Source: Haloarculaceae archaeon H-GB1-1 (lineage in GTDB: Archaea; Halobacteriota; Halobacteria; Halobacteriales; Haloarculaceae). From it: a stretch of 64,000 nucleotides of DNA. The translations under genes were made by a program, and so were the position numbers. Positions 41,862-51,236 of this stretch are shown piece after piece. The notes below the pieces were generated by a model. The model was not told the origin of the DNA. It did not search any database and worked only from the letters and a program-made list of their open reading frames with translations. Each line of letters starts with the position of its first letter. The stretch's first letter is position 1. Location: positions 16,216-80,215 of the forward strand of contig JARUKX010000015.1 in assembly GCA_029688825.1 (NCBI GenBank). Reading direction: 5' to 3'.

Positions 41862-43574
41862 CTACTGCGGAGAGAGCGATCCGTTACAACCGGCTGTACG
41901 GTCGTCGACCTGGAGCATCTCCGTGGGCGTCAGCCCGATCTCTCCGGTCGCGTGTTCGAGCCACGTCGCGAGGTCGTTGATACGGAGCTTCAGCCGCCAC
42001 GGGAGGTCGTGTACCTGCGGAAACCCGGCGAGGAGTTTGTTGTCGAGGTCCTGCTTTTCGTATAGTACCTCCCTGTCCGGCCAGGGTCCCTCGTAGGCCT
42101 TCGTCAGGGGCAGCTTCTGTCTGAGGAACGCATCGAGTTGGCTGAGCGTGAACGAGTCGAAGCGGAGGTTCGGCGGGCGGTGACGGAGGATATCGGCGTC
42201 GAGCGTCCGGAGCGCGCGGACGTACGTCTCGTCCGACCGCGCCGAGGGCGGCGTCTGCAGATGCCACTGCAGGAGTTCCGCATCCGCCATGACGAGCGAT
42301 TCGACGAACGTGTCGGCGAGGTGTGCCCGAAACGACAGCGTCGGCGTGTTCTCGAGACCGACTGCGGCGAGACCGTTCTGGCTACCATCGTAGCGCCAGG
42401 AGAGGTCCGAGAGTCGCTCTCGAATCCGCCGACAGGCGAATCGCTCGCTGCAGTCGTCGTCGAGGACGGAGAGGTGTTCCTCGATGGGGATGTAGCCGAA
42501 CGTCTGGGAGACGTAGTCGCTCAGGTTCGGGTTCTCGGCGACGCTGTACGGCGGGCATCTGCAACCACCGAGGCGAATGCCGTCGAGCGGCTGAAAGTGG
42601 CCGCGGAAGAGCGAATCACCGAGGCCGCCGTGATAGATGACGTCGACGTCCATCTGATCGACGTAGCCTGCGTGATGGATGTGGACGGATTCCCAGATCG
42701 CGCTACTGTACTGGACGACGTCTGCGCAGGTGTTCAGGTACCTGTCGTCGACAGTGAGGGTCTCGTGTGGCGTGTCGTACTGCGTGGCGATCTTCTTCGC
42801 ACCGTCGATGTCGTCGCCCGTCCCCGTTCCGATGGTGTAGCACACGTCGATGTCGGGTGCACCGGCGAGGACGGTCCGAGAGTCACAGCCACTGCTGAGC
42901 AGTAGCCCCTTCTTCCCGGCGTAGCCCGCCCGGCGTTCGAGAGCCCGCGAGAGCCGTTCGCCCAGTTCCGTCGCGTGGTTTCCCTTGCGAGGGTCGTAGA
43001 CGAATCTGGCGAGCGAGTCGGTCGCCTCCGCCGTGACCACGGCGTCGAAGGGAACCCGGTCGACGCCGTGCAGGATGGTCCGGTCACCCAGCACGACGCC
43101 CATAATGAGAAACTCCATGAGCGGTTCGCTCCGAACCTCAGGATCGTCTACCACCGAGGCGACCGTGGCCGGATCGGTGCCGAACACCCGAACCCCCGGC
43201 TCGTCGGTGTAGAAGCACTCCCTGCTTCTGATGGGATCGTTCACGACCACCTGCGGACCGTCGACGAGGTCCACGACGGCCAGGAACGACCCGTTGAGGC
43301 GGTCGAACACGCCACGGCCCCCAGCACCCGCCGTTTCGACCAACAGCCGTGCTGGGTCCTCGTACGTCGTCCCGTCGACGAACGCCTCTCCCCAGACCAC
43401 GGCCATCCCGCGTGCAGTTTCGTGGACGGTCGACCGGCCGGGCGTCCCGAGTGCACTGTCCCTGACGCCGACGGCCATCGTCGGCCCCTCGACGATCACG
43501 TCGAATTGCTCCGGGGAACGGAACCGCTGGAGGGCGTCTCGGTCGCCGAACACGCCGAACAGTTCCTTGTTCAT
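41862..43574 (-). CDS. asparagine-synthase-like protein without the glutaminase cysteine
   Basis: A 570-residue protein with the two-domain layout of class-B asparagine synthases. The N-terminal Ntn-type domain begins MNKELFGVFG and lacks the catalytic Cys2 of active glutaminases. The C-terminal synthase domain has the ATP PP-loop-like LLSSGCDSRTVLAG and later YHGGLGDSLFRGH. It may use ammonia or a different donor, or act in modification of an amino sugar. The start is two codons inside a longer frame. It follows glmS by 27 bases, so it should be cotranscribed with it. Confidence 0.8.
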   Translation of the reverse strand: MNKELFGVFGDRDALQRFRSPEQFDVIVEGPTMAVGVRDSALGTPGRSTVHETARGMAVVWGEAFVDGTTYEDPARLLVETAGAGGRGVFDRLNGSFLAVVDLVDGPQVVVNDPIRSRECFYTDEPGVRVFGTDPATVASVVDDPEVRSEPLMEFLIMGVVLGDRTILHGVDRVPFDAVVTAEATDSLARFVYDPRKGNHATELGERLSRALERRAGYAGKKGLLLSSGCDSRTVLAGAPDIDVCYTIGTGTGDDIDGAKKIATQYDTPHETLTVDDRYLNTCADVVQYSSAIWESVHIHHAGYVDQMDVDVIYHGGLGDSLFRGHFQPLDGIRLGGCRCPPYSVAENPNLSDYVSQTFGYIPIEEHLSVLDDDCSERFACRRIRERLSDLSWRYDGSQNGLAAVGLENTPTLSFRAHLADTFVESLVMADAELLQWHLQTPPSARSDETYVRALRTLDADILRHRPPNLRFDSFTLSQLDAFLRQKLPLTKAYEGPWPDREVLYEKQDLDNKLLAGFPQVHDLPWRLKLRINDLATWLEHATGEIGLTPTEMLQVDDRTAGCNGSLSPQ

Positions 43575-43601
43575 GGGCACAGGAGGGACGCGTCGACCTC
43601 G

Positions 43602-45410
43602 TTATTCGACGGTGACACTCTTCGCGAGGTTGCGTGGCTTGTCGATCGCCCGTCCCAGCTTCTCGGCCGTGTGATAGGAGATCAGCTGAAGCTGGATGTT
43701 CGCGAGCAACGTCTCCCAGATGGGATGGGTGTCCGCCACGGTGAGCTGGTAGTCGGCGACGTCGGCCCCTCGGTGGTCAGCCGGGCCGACGGCGACGATG
43801 TCGGCACCTCGGGCCTTCGCCTCCTCGGCGTTCATGACCGTCTTCTCGGTATCCGAGCCGGCGAGGACGGCGAAGACCGGCGTCTCGTCGGTGACGAGCG
43901 CGAGCGGGCCGTGTTTCAGTTCGCCGGCCGCGAACCCCTCAGCGTGCCTGTAGGTAATCTCCTTGAACTTCAGCGCCCCTTCCTGGGCCACTGGGTGTCC
44001 CATGCCCCGACCGATGAAGAAGTACGCGTCCTCATCGACGAGTTCGACGGCGAGCGCCTGCGCGTCGCTTTCGGAGATGACGCTCTCGAACTCCCCGGGA
44101 AGCTTCGAGAGGGAGTCTAGTAGCTCGGGGAGATCGTCGCGCACGGTTCCCTGCGGCAGGTGCTCGGCGACGTACTGGGAGAGCAGGGTGAGCGTGACTG
44201 CCTGCGACGAGAAGGTCTTCGTCGCCGCGACGCCGATCTCGGGCCCGGCACGGATATACGTCGTCTCGTCCGCTTTGCGAGAGACCGTCGAGCCCATGAC
44301 GTTCGTCACGCCCAGCGTCGGAGCTCCGCGCTCGTCTGCCTGTTCGAGCGCTCGAAGCGTGTCCGCCGTCTCGCCGCTCTGTGTGACCGCGACGACGAGC
44401 GTTCGGCCGTTGATCGGACCTGCAGTGCGGACGTATTCGCTCGCCCGGAACGGTCGCGCGTTGATGCCTGCGTCGTTGAGCAAGTTCGCCCCGTAGAGCG
44501 CAGCGTGATAGGAGGTGCCACACGCGACGAAGTGAACGTTCGTGACCCCCTCGAAAATTTCGGGGTCGATCTCGTCGAAGCGGATGCGGCCGTCTTCGAC
44601 GCGTCCCTGAATGGTGTTCGAGATCGCGTTCGGTTGCGTGTGAATCTCCTTGAGCATGTAGTGGTCGTAGGTCCCTTTCCCCGCGTCTTCGGGGTCCCAC
44701 TCGACGGACTGAGACGCACGCTCGACGTCCTCGCCGTCGACCGTCGAGAGGTCGACGCCGTCCGGCGCGATGACTGCCATATCGTCGTCCTGCAGATAGA
44801 CCACTTCTTGCGTGTACTCGAGAAATGCAGGGACGTCGCTCGCGAGGAAGTACGCGTCGTCGCTGATGCCGAGCACCAGTGGCGACCCCTTTCGTGCGGC
44901 GTAGATGCGATCTTCGCCTTCGACGAGAACCGCGATGGCGTAACTGCCTTCGAGGTCGGCGACGGCTCGCTGCACGGCCCCGCGCGTCGAGTGCGTCTCC
45001 AGGTACTTCTCGACGAGGTGCGGGATCACTTCCGTATCGGTCTCGCTCGTGAACTCCCGGCCATCGGCGACCAACCCGCCTTTGACCTCCTGGTAGTTCT
45101 CGACAACGCCGTTGTGTACGACGGCGACGGTGCCCGATTCACCAGTGTGTGGGTGGGCGTTCGCGTCCGTGGGAGGGCCATGCGTACTCCAGCGAGTGTG
45201 ACCGATGCCGACGGGTCCGCTCGTCGTTCCGGATTCGAGTTCGGCCGTCAACTGGGACACTTCGCCTGCCGTTTTGCATACCGTCACACCGCTCTCGGTT
45301 CCGACTGCGAGGCCGGCGGAGTCGTACCCCCTGTACTCCAGACTTTCGAGTCCGTGGATGAGTTCTTCGACGGCATCACCGCGGCCGACGCGGCCGATGA
45401 TCCCACACAT
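43602..45410 (-). CDS. glmS: glutamine-fructose-6-phosphate aminotransferase (isomerising)
   Basis: A 602-residue enzyme making glucosamine 6-phosphate, the first step to UDP-GlcNAc. After removal of Met1, Cys is the glutaminase nucleophile (MCGIIGRVGRGD). HTRWSTHGPPTDANAHPH and LEGSYAIAVLV follow. Two SIS domains carry CGTSYHAALYGA, VTQSGETADTLRAL and RGMGHPVAQEGALKFKE, and the family end LAKSVTVE is intact. Start at the second of two ATGs so that Cys is residue 2. First gene of a two-gene unit supplying the polysaccharide genes nearby. Confidence 0.95.
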   Translation of the reverse strand: MCGIIGRVGRGDAVEELIHGLESLEYRGYDSAGLAVGTESGVTVCKTAGEVSQLTAELESGTTSGPVGIGHTRWSTHGPPTDANAHPHTGESGTVAVVHNGVVENYQEVKGGLVADGREFTSETDTEVIPHLVEKYLETHSTRGAVQRAVADLEGSYAIAVLVEGEDRIYAARKGSPLVLGISDDAYFLASDVPAFLEYTQEVVYLQDDDMAVIAPDGVDLSTVDGEDVERASQSVEWDPEDAGKGTYDHYMLKEIHTQPNAISNTIQGRVEDGRIRFDEIDPEIFEGVTNVHFVACGTSYHAALYGANLLNDAGINARPFRASEYVRTAGPINGRTLVVAVTQSGETADTLRALEQADERGAPTLGVTNVMGSTVSRKADETTYIRAGPEIGVAATKTFSSQAVTLTLLSQYVAEHLPQGTVRDDLPELLDSLSKLPGEFESVISESDAQALAVELVDEDAYFFIGRGMGHPVAQEGALKFKEITYRHAEGFAAGELKHGPLALVTDETPVFAVLAGSDTEKTVMNAEEAKARGADIVAVGPADHRGADVADYQLTVADTHPIWETLLANIQLQLISYHTAEKLGRAIDKPRNLAKSVTVE

Positions 45411-45858
45411 CAACGATACACCCCTACTCTCTGGTGATGGGGTGAGGCGCTACTCGGCGAGCGGTCGCGTCCAAGTGTGAGAGGGTATTGGATGGGCATA
45501 GTCATACGATTGTCCTGGAGGGCGGATTCGGACAGCGAAACACACGAACCGGTACTCCATTACTATGGACCGATTAAGCAGCCGCGCCGTTCGTATCGTC
45601 GACTGCAATCGTCGATGCCCTGCATCACCGACGAACGTGCAGCGGTCGAGAAGGACTCCACTACGGCTTACCATGCGAATAAGTGGTTCGCGACGGGCTC
45701 GGGCGGCCGAATGGAAGGGGAGTGCGTTGCCGTCGTAACTCACCGATAGTCGACGGTGCTCTTGCTCGTCGACAGTGGACGTAACCGAAGGAGACGGAAA
45801 CCAACGGTTGCTGGCGGTCAGGGATGCCCTCGAGACGGCAGCGAAGTCCGTTCCGTGC
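45411..45858. other. intergenic region upstream of glmS
   Basis: A 448-base stretch with no convincing gene; 90-97 residue frames on both strands have no recognisable product and no conserved start. It contains a copy of the shared promoter pattern at 45551-45580, likely the glmS promoter with a leader of about 120 bases. Confidence 0.45.
45556..45578 (-). promoter_or_regulatory. shared promoter pattern, copy 1 (glmS unit)
   Basis: Minus strand CTTAATCGGTCCATAGTAAT. It matches the pattern CTTA-n-CGG-n-C followed by a TAATAA-like box, with TAGTAA here. The start of transcription would be near 45534. The glmS start codon is 125 bases further on. Confidence 0.45.
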
Positions 45859-46482
45859 TTAGACGAGTTTCGGGCGCAGGTACTGCGCGGCAGTGAGTAC
45901 CGAGAACGCCAGTAGAATCAGCGTTCCCGCCATGAAGCCGGAGATTGGCTCGAAGAACGGGAATCGAAAGGACATGCCAGCGAGCACGACGGCGCCGACG
46001 ACCGACGTGGCGACGTAGTATGTGCTCCAGGAGGCGGGTTCCGCCTCCGTTTCTCCTTCCGTCTCGTCCTCGTCGTACTGGAGATACGGATCGAGTTCGT
46101 CGGCGAGCGACAACCGCCTCACGATTCCACGGCTCTGGTTGTACTCGATGATTCCCTCGTCGGCTAATTTCGGCAGGTGGTTCTGGTACAACGGGATGTA
46201 CACGCGTTGGCGTTCTTCGGAGGTGAGTGCCTGGACCGTCGTATCGTGTTCCCATGCAGCCACCTGCTCTGCGACGTCTCGCATCTTCACCTCGCCGCTC
46301 TCGTCCTGGAGATAGCGAAGGACCAGTCGCCGTCGCTGGTTCTGGAGGAGGTGGAAGATCTGATCGCGCTCGAGGGTCGGTGTGTGGTCGGTCTCGGTGT
46401 CGCCGTCTTCACGATCCTGTTCGTTCGCCGATTCGTCGGTAGAGGGGGCTGATTCGTTCGCGTCCGCATCGCGGAGACTCAT
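45859..46482 (-). CDS. membrane-anchored winged-helix regulator (DUF7344-like)
   Basis: A 207-residue protein. After an acidic head, residues 42-120 form the haloarchaeal winged-helix domain: LERDQIFHLLQNQRRRLVLR, then VKMRDVAEQVAAWEH, RQRVYIPLYQNHLPKLADEG and IIEYNQSRGIV. Two C-terminal TM helices (YVATSVVGAVVLAGMSF, GFMAGTLILLAFSVLTAAQYL) anchor it in the membrane. Such regulators commonly sit beside haloarchaeal surface-glycan genes. Start at MSLRDADAN. It is divergent from the sugar dehydrogenase gene. Confidence 0.82.
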   Translation of the reverse strand: MSLRDADANESAPSTDESANEQDREDGDTETDHTPTLERDQIFHLLQNQRRRLVLRYLQDESGEVKMRDVAEQVAAWEHDTTVQALTSEERQRVYIPLYQNHLPKLADEGIIEYNQSRGIVRRLSLADELDPYLQYDEDETEGETEAEPASWSTYYVATSVVGAVVLAGMSFRFPFFEPISGFMAGTLILLAFSVLTAAQYLRPKLV

Positions 46483-46941
46483 AGGACGTACCAGGTGGGA
46501 GGACATTATTAAACTAGTAGATTTTGCATATTATTTTATCGTCCAGTAACTGCATCAAATACAGCCCCAAACCATGGCTGTTTCAGCGTTTGAAACTGCT
46601 GTTTATGCGGTCTATAAGCCGATTTGAACTATCTCTGCTAGATAGTTTTTAGTATTTTATTATGCAATAAATGGGCATGATTTCGACGTCTGTTTGGGGC
46701 CCCACAAATTCGGTTCGACAACTAATAATTATGTATTATGACATTATTTGACGCGATGATCCGACCGTCGATGTACTCGGTCGCGCCACGCGTGACCCGG
46801 TCGCGTTCTCGGGAGAGTGCTTAAATGCTCTATAAGAAAGGTGGCAAGGGGTCTACCCCTGAACGAGTTCGGTCTCTCCCACGCTAGCGACACGATCTGC
46901 GAGTGGCGTCCGGGGGAGCCGGATCAGTTACGGTGGTTCCC
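46483..46941. promoter_or_regulatory. divergent AT-rich promoter region with nested inverted repeats
   Basis: 459 bases without a gene between the DUF7344-like regulator and the UDP-sugar dehydrogenase. A TATA box for the regulator, minus strand TTTAATAATG, lies near 46515-46505. A 137-base block is bounded by GCCCCAAAC (46564-46572) and GTTTGGGGC (46692-46700) and contains GTTTCA-n5-TGAAAC (46580-46596) and ACTATCT-n5-AGATAGT (46628-46646, followed by TTTTT). This could be a MITE-like element or a regulatory array. Confidence 0.5.
46830..46860 (+). promoter_or_regulatory. promoter and operator-like palindrome of the sugar dehydrogenase gene
   Basis: CTATAAG (46830-46836) is a TATA box. The perfect 14-base palindrome AGGGGTCTACCCCT (46847-46860) lies between it and the expected start of transcription, where a repressor would block polymerase. 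The gene starts at 46942. Confidence 0.55.
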
Positions 46942-48291
46942 ATGAATGCCCAACCGAACGGGACGCTCGAACGCATCGAACCGGAAACACCCCCACAGGA
47001 CGTTGCTGCGGCCGAAACGACGGTCTGCGTCGTCGGACTCGGCTACGTCGGACTGCCGCTCGCGGTCGGTTTCGACGACGCCGACTACGACGTCATCGGC
47101 TACGACATCGACGAGCAGATCGTCGAGACGCTTCGCGATGGGGTCGATACGACAGGCGACCTCGGAGACGACGCTATCACCGAGAGCGAGGTCGAGTTCA
47201 CGACGCGAGAGTCGGTGATCGGTGACGCCGATTTCGTGCTGATCACCGTTCCGACCCCGGTCGCCGACGACCAGACACCGTCGATGCACTTCGTCGAAGC
47301 TGCCGGTGAAACGGTCGGCGAACACATGTCCGAGGGAACGACGGTCGTCCTCGAATCGACGGTGTACCCGGGGGCGACGCGCGAGGCACTCATTCCGGCC
47401 CTCGAACGCGGGTCCGGGCTGGAGAACGGTGAAGAGTTCTTCGTCGGCTACTCGCCAGAACGTGCCGTTCCGGGGGACGACCATCACGGCCTCCAGAACG
47501 TCGTCAAGATCGTCAGCGGTCAGAACGACGAGGTCCTCGATACGGTCGCCGAACTGTACGACAACGTCATCGACGCGGGCGTTCACCGTGCCCCGAGTAT
47601 GGAGGTCGCCGAGGCTGGGAAAGTCGTCGAGAACGTCCAGCGTGACGTCAACATCGCCCTGGTCAACGAACTGGCGATGGTCTTCGACGAGATCGGCCTC
47701 GACACACGAGAAGTCATCGAGGCGGCGGGCACGAAGTGGAACTTCCACGAGTACGAGCCCGGCCTCGTCAGTGGCCATTGCATCCCCGTCGACCCGTACT
47801 TCTTGACCTATCAGGCGCGACGCTCGGGCTACGCACCCGACCTGATTCGCGTCGGTCGAGAAGTGAACGAGTCGATTGCCGACCACGTCGCGGACCTCGT
47901 GGTACAGGCCCTCAACGAGAGCGGAACGGCACCGAGCAACAGCCGGATCCTCGTCCTCGGTCTGACCTACAAGCCCGACGTGGCGGACGTCCGCTCCTCG
48001 AAGATCGGTGACGTCCTCGACGAGCTTTCAGAGTACGACATCGAGTTCGAGGCCTACGACCCGTACGCACCGGCTGACGTCGCACAGGAGGAGTTCGGCG
48101 TCGAACTCCAGGACACGCTCACGCTCGAGAACTTCGATGGGGTTCTCTTGGCGACGCCGCACGAAGCGTTCACGACGCTCAGCCCGCAGTCGATCTGTAC
48201 GGAGCTGAACGATACCGCCGCAATCGTGGACGTCGATGCCGTGTTCGACCGGGCAGATGTTCCCGATTCGGCCGCCTATCGGAGGCTCTGA
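46942..48291 (+). CDS. UDP-N-acetylhexosamine 6-dehydrogenase (nucleotide sugar dehydrogenase)
   Basis: A 449-residue NAD enzyme oxidising a UDP-HexNAc at C6 to the uronic acid. CVVGLGYVGLPLAVGF is the NAD-binding motif. VGYSPERAVPGDDHHGLQNV fits the WecC/VipA group, which uses UDP-ManNAc or UDP-GlcNAc/GalNAc rather than UDP-glucose. The catalytic Cys is in GHCIPVDPYFL, and LVLGLTYKPDVADVRSSK begins the C-terminal UDP-binding domain. Start at MNAQPNGT. First gene of a rightward operon of glycosyltransferases; the exact UDP-sugar is not determined. Confidence 0.9.
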   Translation: MNAQPNGTLERIEPETPPQDVAAAETTVCVVGLGYVGLPLAVGFDDADYDVIGYDIDEQIVETLRDGVDTTGDLGDDAITESEVEFTTRESVIGDADFVLITVPTPVADDQTPSMHFVEAAGETVGEHMSEGTTVVLESTVYPGATREALIPALERGSGLENGEEFFVGYSPERAVPGDDHHGLQNVVKIVSGQNDEVLDTVAELYDNVIDAGVHRAPSMEVAEAGKVVENVQRDVNIALVNELAMVFDEIGLDTREVIEAAGTKWNFHEYEPGLVSGHCIPVDPYFLTYQARRSGYAPDLIRVGREVNESIADHVADLVVQALNESGTAPSNSRILVLGLTYKPDVADVRSSKIGDVLDELSEYDIEFEAYDPYAPADVAQEEFGVELQDTLTLENFDGVLLATPHEAFTTLSPQSICTELNDTAAIVDVDAVFDRADVPDSAAYRRL

Positions 48292-48292
48292 G

Positions 48293-49282
48293 ATGTATGC
48301 GGGGTTAACCGTCGGCGTCGTCATTCCGGCCTACAACGAGGTTGCCCACATCGGTGACGTCATCGAGTCCCTCCCCCCACTCGTCGATACGGTCTATGCC
48401 GTCGACGACTGCTCGACGGACGGGACGTGGGACGTGATCCAGTCGTACGTCGCAGCGGAACGCCCCGAACCGGTGCCTGCGACGCCAACAGACGGTGGAC
48501 GGTCGATTCCTGCCGTCGTGGCCATTCAGCACGAACAGAACCGTGGTGCCGGTGCTGCGGTGAAGACTGGGTACGAACACGCCCTCCGCGGTGGGTCCGA
48601 CGTCGTAGTCACGATCGACGCCGACGGCCAGATGGACACCGATTCGATGGACCGGCTGCTGGACCCGATCGCACGTGGCGACGCCGACTTCGCCAAAGGA
48701 AACCGCCTCACAGACGCCGAGTCCTACGCTGAGATGCCCCGATTTCGTGCATTCGGGAACTGGCTGTTGACGGCGCTCACGAAGTGGTCCAGCGGATACT
48801 GGAGCATCCGGGACCCGCAGAACGGCTATACGGCCATCTCCGCCGGAGCACTCCAGACGATCGATATCGATGCGATTCCCGACCGGTGGGGCTACCTGAA
48901 CGACCTGTTGGCTCGCCTGAACGCCGCCGATATCTGCATCGCGGACGTCTCAATGCCCGCACAGTACGGCCAGGAGGAGAGCACGATCGATCTCGACACC
49001 TACGTCGTGCAGACGTCCTGGACACTGCTGCGCGCGTTCTGCTGGCGACTGTATCGACGGTACGTCTGCAACGTCGACCGCGGAACGCGAGTGGCGTCGC
49101 TCGCGGGAATCGCCACGCTGTGTGGCGGACTCGCGCTGACCACGGCCGGACTCCTCGCGGAGACGCTCCCACCTGCGTTCGTTCAGCGCGGCTTGCTCAC
49201 GCTCGTCGGTGCGACTGTTCTGCTGGGGGCCACAGCGGTGACGGAGTGGCGCGACGCTGGACCGAGGGTGATCAGCGAGTGA
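48293..49282 (+). CDS. family 2 glycosyltransferase with C-terminal membrane helices
   Basis: A 329-residue GT-A protein. VGVVIPAYNEVAHIGDVIES opens the fold, DDCSTDGTW follows, and TIDADGQMD holds the DxD metal motif. Two hydrophobic helices near the C terminus (LAGIATLCGGLALTTAGLL, GLLTLVGATVLLGATAV) anchor it, as in dolichol-phosphate-sugar synthases (DPM1/AglD type). It probably transfers a sugar to dolichol phosphate. Start at the ATG one base after the dehydrogenase stop. Confidence 0.88.
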   Translation: MYAGLTVGVVIPAYNEVAHIGDVIESLPPLVDTVYAVDDCSTDGTWDVIQSYVAAERPEPVPATPTDGGRSIPAVVAIQHEQNRGAGAAVKTGYEHALRGGSDVVVTIDADGQMDTDSMDRLLDPIARGDADFAKGNRLTDAESYAEMPRFRAFGNWLLTALTKWSSGYWSIRDPQNGYTAISAGALQTIDIDAIPDRWGYLNDLLARLNAADICIADVSMPAQYGQEESTIDLDTYVVQTSWTLLRAFCWRLYRRYVCNVDRGTRVASLAGIATLCGGLALTTAGLLAETLPPAFVQRGLLTLVGATVLLGATAVTEWRDAGPRVISE

Positions 49283-50304
49283 ACGTCGTCGTGACGATCC
49301 AACACCCGGGCCACGTCCACTTCTTCCGCCCAATCGTCGCCGAGCTGACCGCCAGCGAGCACGACGTCCGCGTCTTCTGTCGGGAGAACGCGAGTGCGGT
49401 CGCCCTTCTCGACCGCTACGACATGCCGTACGAGAAACTGGCAGACAGCTCCGAATCGGTGGGCTCGCTCGCGCGGACGCAACTCACCTACGAGGCGCGG
49501 CTGTTCAGGCGGGCCCGGCGGTTCGACCCCGACGTCATGACCGCCATCGGCGGCGTCGCAGTCTCTCACGTCGCCAAGCTCGTCGACGCCGAAAGCGTGG
49601 TGTTCTACGACACGGAACACGCGTCGCTCATCCGCCACCTCGCGTTCCCGTTCGCCGATACGGTCTGTACGCCCGACAGCTTCGACGCGTCGGTGCTCGG
49701 GACGCACCGTCGCTATCCGGGCTATCACGAACTAGCGTATCTCCATCCCGAACGGTTCACGCCGGACGACTCCGTTCTCGAGGCCGTCGGAGCGTCACGT
49801 GATGACCGGATCGCAGTGGTGCGACTCGGCGATTGGAGTGCCTCCCACGACGTCGGCGAGAGTGGCTTCGGTGACCCGCACGAGGTCATCGAGCGACTCG
49901 AAGCGACGGGTGCCGAGGTCCTACTCACGGCGGAGGGAGCGGTCCCACCCGCTCTCGCCGACCGGGAGTTCGACCTCCCGCCGGAACGCTTTCACGACCT
50001 CCTCGCCCTCGCAGACTGCTACGTCGGCGAAGGTGCGACCACGGCGGCGGAAGCGGCCGTCCTCGGCACGCCCGCGGTGTACGTCAACAGCCTCTCGCTG
50101 GGCTACCTCGACGAACTCGCCAGCTACGACCTCGTCGTGAGCTGCAATGGACCGAACCGGCAGCGACGCGCGATTCGCTCCGGAGTCGAGATTCTCGAAG
50201 CGGGCGAGGACGTGGACTGGGACCGACGACGCGCTCGCGTCCTCGAGCGGACCGTGGACGTCACCGACTTCGCGGTCGCACAGATCACCAGGGCCGGAGG
50301 CTGA
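49279..50304 (+). CDS. DUF354 family protein (GT-B-like)
   Basis: A 341-residue protein. VVVTIQHPGHVHFFRPIVAE opens the family, with DPDVMTAIGGVAVSHVAKL, FYDTEHASLIRHLAFP and the end block ADCYVGEGATTAAEAAVLGTP. The fold resembles GT-B sugar epimerases and glycosyltransferases such as WecB. Starts with GTG overlapping the stop of the preceding gene by four bases (GTGA). Likely acts in building the surface glycan; reaction not known. Confidence 0.85.
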   Translation: MNVVVTIQHPGHVHFFRPIVAELTASEHDVRVFCRENASAVALLDRYDMPYEKLADSSESVGSLARTQLTYEARLFRRARRFDPDVMTAIGGVAVSHVAKLVDAESVVFYDTEHASLIRHLAFPFADTVCTPDSFDASVLGTHRRYPGYHELAYLHPERFTPDDSVLEAVGASRDDRIAVVRLGDWSASHDVGESGFGDPHEVIERLEATGAEVLLTAEGAVPPALADREFDLPPERFHDLLALADCYVGEGATTAAEAAVLGTPAVYVNSLSLGYLDELASYDLVVSCNGPNRQRRAIRSGVEILEAGEDVDWDRRRARVLERTVDVTDFAVAQITRAGG

Positions 50305-50309
50305 AGCGC

Positions 50310-51236
50310 ATGCGCACCCTCCAACTCGTCACCACTGCCGAGCGCTCGTTTTTCCAGCAACAGGTCGAGAGCCTGCGAGCCCGCGGTATCGACTGCACCG
50401 TCCTCGAAGTTCCCGGAACGCACGATGCGGATGCGCCGCGGACCCCGAGCGATTACGCCCGCTATCTGCGGTCGGTCCTCGGCCGTTCCCTCGACGATTT
50501 CGACGTCGTCCACGCGAACTACGGCCTCGTCGCGCCGTTCGCGCTGGCCCAACCGACGCGGCCCGTCGTCGTCACCTTCTGGGGAACCGACCTGATGGGC
50601 AGCCCGTGGCTGCGACGACTCGGCAACGCGTGTGCGAGATTCGTCGACCGGGTCGTCCTCCCGAGTAGCGCGATGGGCGAGTACCTCCAGCGGGACTACG
50701 ACCGGATTCCCTTCGGCGTCGACGTCGAAACGTTCCGGCCCATTCCGAAGGCCCGGGCTCGCCGCGAGGTCGGCTGGTCGCAGGACCGGCCCATCGTCTT
50801 GTTCCCCTACGACACCGAGCGGCCGGAGAAGGATTACCCACGTGCCCGACGCGTCGTGGACCGGCTGGACGCCGACGTCGACCTCCGGGCTATCTCGGGC
50901 GTCGACCACGCCGACGTCCCACTGTACATGAACGCGAGCGACGCGGTCCTCGTGACCTCCAGGCGCGAAAGCGGTCCGATGGTGGTCAAAGAGGCGGTCG
51001 CCTGCAACGTCCCCGTCGTGTCGACCGACGTCGGGTTCGTTCGGGAGACGCTGGAGCCCGTCTCCTGCTCGGCGGTCTGCCGGACTGACGCGGAGCTGGC
51101 CGACGCGCTGGCGCAGGTGCTCCGGATGAACGACCGACCGAACGGCCGCGAAGTCCTCTCCGGACTCGACCCCGACTCATTGGGCGAACAGCTCGAAGCG
51201 GTGTACACCGACCTCCTGGGAGGTGTCGATGAATGA
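50310..51236 (+). CDS. family 4 glycosyltransferase
   Basis: A 308-residue GT-B protein. LQLVTTAERSFFQQQVESLR opens the acceptor half, and VVHANYGLVAPFALAQ and FWGTDLMGSP follow. The donor half has VLFPYDTERPEKDYPRA and the E-x7-E-like block SRRESGPMVVKEAVACNVPV, in which the first Glu and KEA Glu bind the nucleotide sugar. It begins five bases after the DUF354 gene and overlaps the next gene by four bases. Confidence 0.88.
   Translation: MRTLQLVTTAERSFFQQQVESLRARGIDCTVLEVPGTHDADAPRTPSDYARYLRSVLGRSLDDFDVVHANYGLVAPFALAQPTRPVVVTFWGTDLMGSPWLRRLGNACARFVDRVVLPSSAMGEYLQRDYDRIPFGVDVETFRPIPKARARREVGWSQDRPIVLFPYDTERPEKDYPRARRVVDRLDADVDLRAISGVDHADVPLYMNASDAVLVTSRRESGPMVVKEAVACNVPVVSTDVGFVRETLEPVSCSAVCRTDAELADALAQVLRMNDRPNGREVLSGLDPDSLGEQLEAVYTDLLGGVDE

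Noticed and set aside
45450..45749. two overlapping 90-97 residue frames upstream of glmS
   Set aside because: No recognisable domain and no start in the expected place; the region fits a leader and promoter.
48784..49278. N-terminal extension of the DUF354 protein
   Set aside because: It overlaps the preceding glycosyltransferase gene; the family begins at the GTG at 49279.
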